Part shown: positions 7,118 through 7,537 of the stretch, piece after piece
Layout: the number at the start of each line of letters is the position of its first letter
Numbering within the stretch: the stretch's first letter is position 1
Assembly (NCBI GenBank): GCA_029864945.1
Contig: JAOTSL010000151.1
Location: 1-7,537, forward strand
Origin: Gammaproteobacteria bacterium
GTDB taxonomy: Bacteria; Pseudomonadota; Gammaproteobacteria; S012-40
Length of the DNA: 7,537 bases
Direction: 5' to 3'
Notes under the pieces: generated by a model
What the model saw: the letters and a program-made list of their open reading frames with translations, nothing else
The model's database searches: none
Told to the model about the DNA's origin: nothing
Translations under genes and position numbers: made by a program

Positions 7118-7273
7118 AAAATAGAGCATTATTATCGAATACTTACACTCGCCACTCCAAAAGAAACGATATTAGTACCTGGAGTACTGGATGACGGTAC
7201 TTATCGCCTTACGATCATGCCATCAGAAGCCAGTTTCAATGATACCAGTGCAGCAGAAAAGCACTTGTCATAA
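7118..7273 (+). pseudogene. Possible remnant of a repetitive beta-sandwich surface protein
   Basis: An open plus-strand frame lies between in-frame stops at 7115-7117 and 7271-7273. It has no start codon near its beginning. The stretch LVPGVLDDGTYRLTI followed by SFND recalls the pattern x-L-x-D-G-T-Y-x-L-x-I seen in Ig-like or cadherin-like repeats of large bacterial adhesins. It runs against the direction of every other gene in the window, and only about 30 residues carry the resemblance. It could be chance. Confidence 0.2.
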
Positions 7274-7448
7274 ATACTCAGGGAAATGAATGTTGATCAG
7301 AATTTGTTAGGTCGATATGAGATAGTTTATTTTTGCGATTTAATTTATGTTGCGTGTAATATTTATACCAACACTAATTACATTTTCGGATATAACCTAA
7401 ATAATGCACTGACACGGCAAATCGTAACAAGGTATTTAGAGCCTCCTC

Positions 7449-7470
7449 AAAAAGTCAGAGTGCCACTGAC
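7449..7470 (-). terminator. Short intrinsic terminator candidate
   Basis: On the minus strand GTCAG (7470-7466) and CTGAC (7458-7454) form a 5-bp stem with a 7-nt loop, followed directly by TTTTT (7453-7449). Two G-T pairs could lengthen the stem. It lies 24 nt after the stop codon at 7495-7497 and would end transcription entering from the right. The stem is short, so termination may be weak. Confidence 0.4.
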
Positions 7471-7494
7471 CCAATTCGCGAATCCACCGATATT

Positions 7495-7537
7495 TTAGTC
7501 CGCATCAGCAAGGCCAATTGTTTCCATCTCTCGTTTG
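7495..7537 (-). CDS. Possible C-terminal end of a gene entering from the right edge
   Basis: The minus strand is open from the window edge to a TAA at 7495-7497, giving only 13 residues ending in METIGLADAD. The evidence that this is a real gene end is the terminator-like hairpin 24 nt farther on and the shared direction with the other genes. Thirteen residues are too few to identify a family or to exclude chance. Confidence 0.25.
   Translation of the reverse strand, partial: KREMETIGLADAD

Larger units (their letters stand above)
6791..7494. other. About 700 bp without a supported gene; possible decayed sequence
   Basis: The part next to the protease gene should hold its promoter. Farther right, several mid-sized open frames lack start codons and ribosome sites. 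A minus-strand frame of 74 codons runs from a stop at 7143-7145 to a stop at 6918-6920 (contains LNGARFVCGEGETCVK). A plus-strand frame of 51 codons at 7118-7273 contains VLDDGTYRLTI, which resembles a beta-sandwich repeat of large surface proteins. A 70-codon plus-strand frame starts at 7286 but looks non-coding. Overlapping open frames without starts suggest gene remnants or a repeated intergenic element rather than active genes. Confidence 0.45.

Noticed and set aside
7286..7498. 70-codon plus-strand open frame
   Set aside because: It reads straight through the terminator-like hairpin and past the possible minus-strand stop, and it has no recognisable motif. It looks like a chance frame.

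Overview
The window looks like chromosomal DNA from an AT-rich, Gram-negative bacterium, most likely a gammaproteobacterium. The evidence is an exported periplasmic protease with a signal peptide, a hybrid sensor kinase with an extracytoplasmic sensor, and an HPt-receiver regulator of a kind common in Pseudomonadota. I cannot name a genus. Every gene I can support lies on the minus strand, so the reading order runs from right to left.

Right edge to centre. A gene on the minus strand may end at 7495, with a short terminator-like hairpin behind it (7449-7470). Next comes about 700 bp without a convincing gene (6791-7494), holding decayed-looking open frames and a candidate extended -10 promoter. 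Two overlapping genes follow and form a clear operon. The first encodes a secreted trypsin/HtrA-like serine protease without a PDZ domain but with an unrecognised four-cysteine C-terminal half (5468-6790). The second encodes a membrane protein with an N-terminal cytoplasmic FHA (phosphothreonine-reading) domain and about five transmembrane helices (4524-5480). The predicted topology puts the C-terminal tail of the FHA protein in the periplasm, the same compartment as the protease.

Centre. About 1 kb (3520-4523) has no supported gene. It contains a stem-loop just after the FHA gene, a set of 13-bp tandem repeats enclosed by an inverted repeat, and a 34-codon cysteine-rich open frame of doubtful status.

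Left half. A 956-residue hybrid histidine kinase (649-3519) has, in order, TM, Cache-like sensor, TM, HAMP, PAS, HisKA, HATPase and receiver. It is followed in the same direction by a gene that starts at 497 and leaves the window, encoding an HPt domain and then the start of a receiver domain. The kinase ends in a receiver and has no HPt of its own, while the next protein begins with an HPt. The pair therefore reads as a phosphorelay split over two polypeptides: His575, Asp883, His56 of the second protein, then its receiver. The output domain lies outside the window; a GGDEF domain would be usual for this architecture. The 151-bp gap between the two genes holds a perfect 16-bp inverted repeat.

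The best candidates for something undescribed are the protease-FHA membrane pair and the inverted repeat inside the kinase-HPt unit. The domain families themselves are well known.
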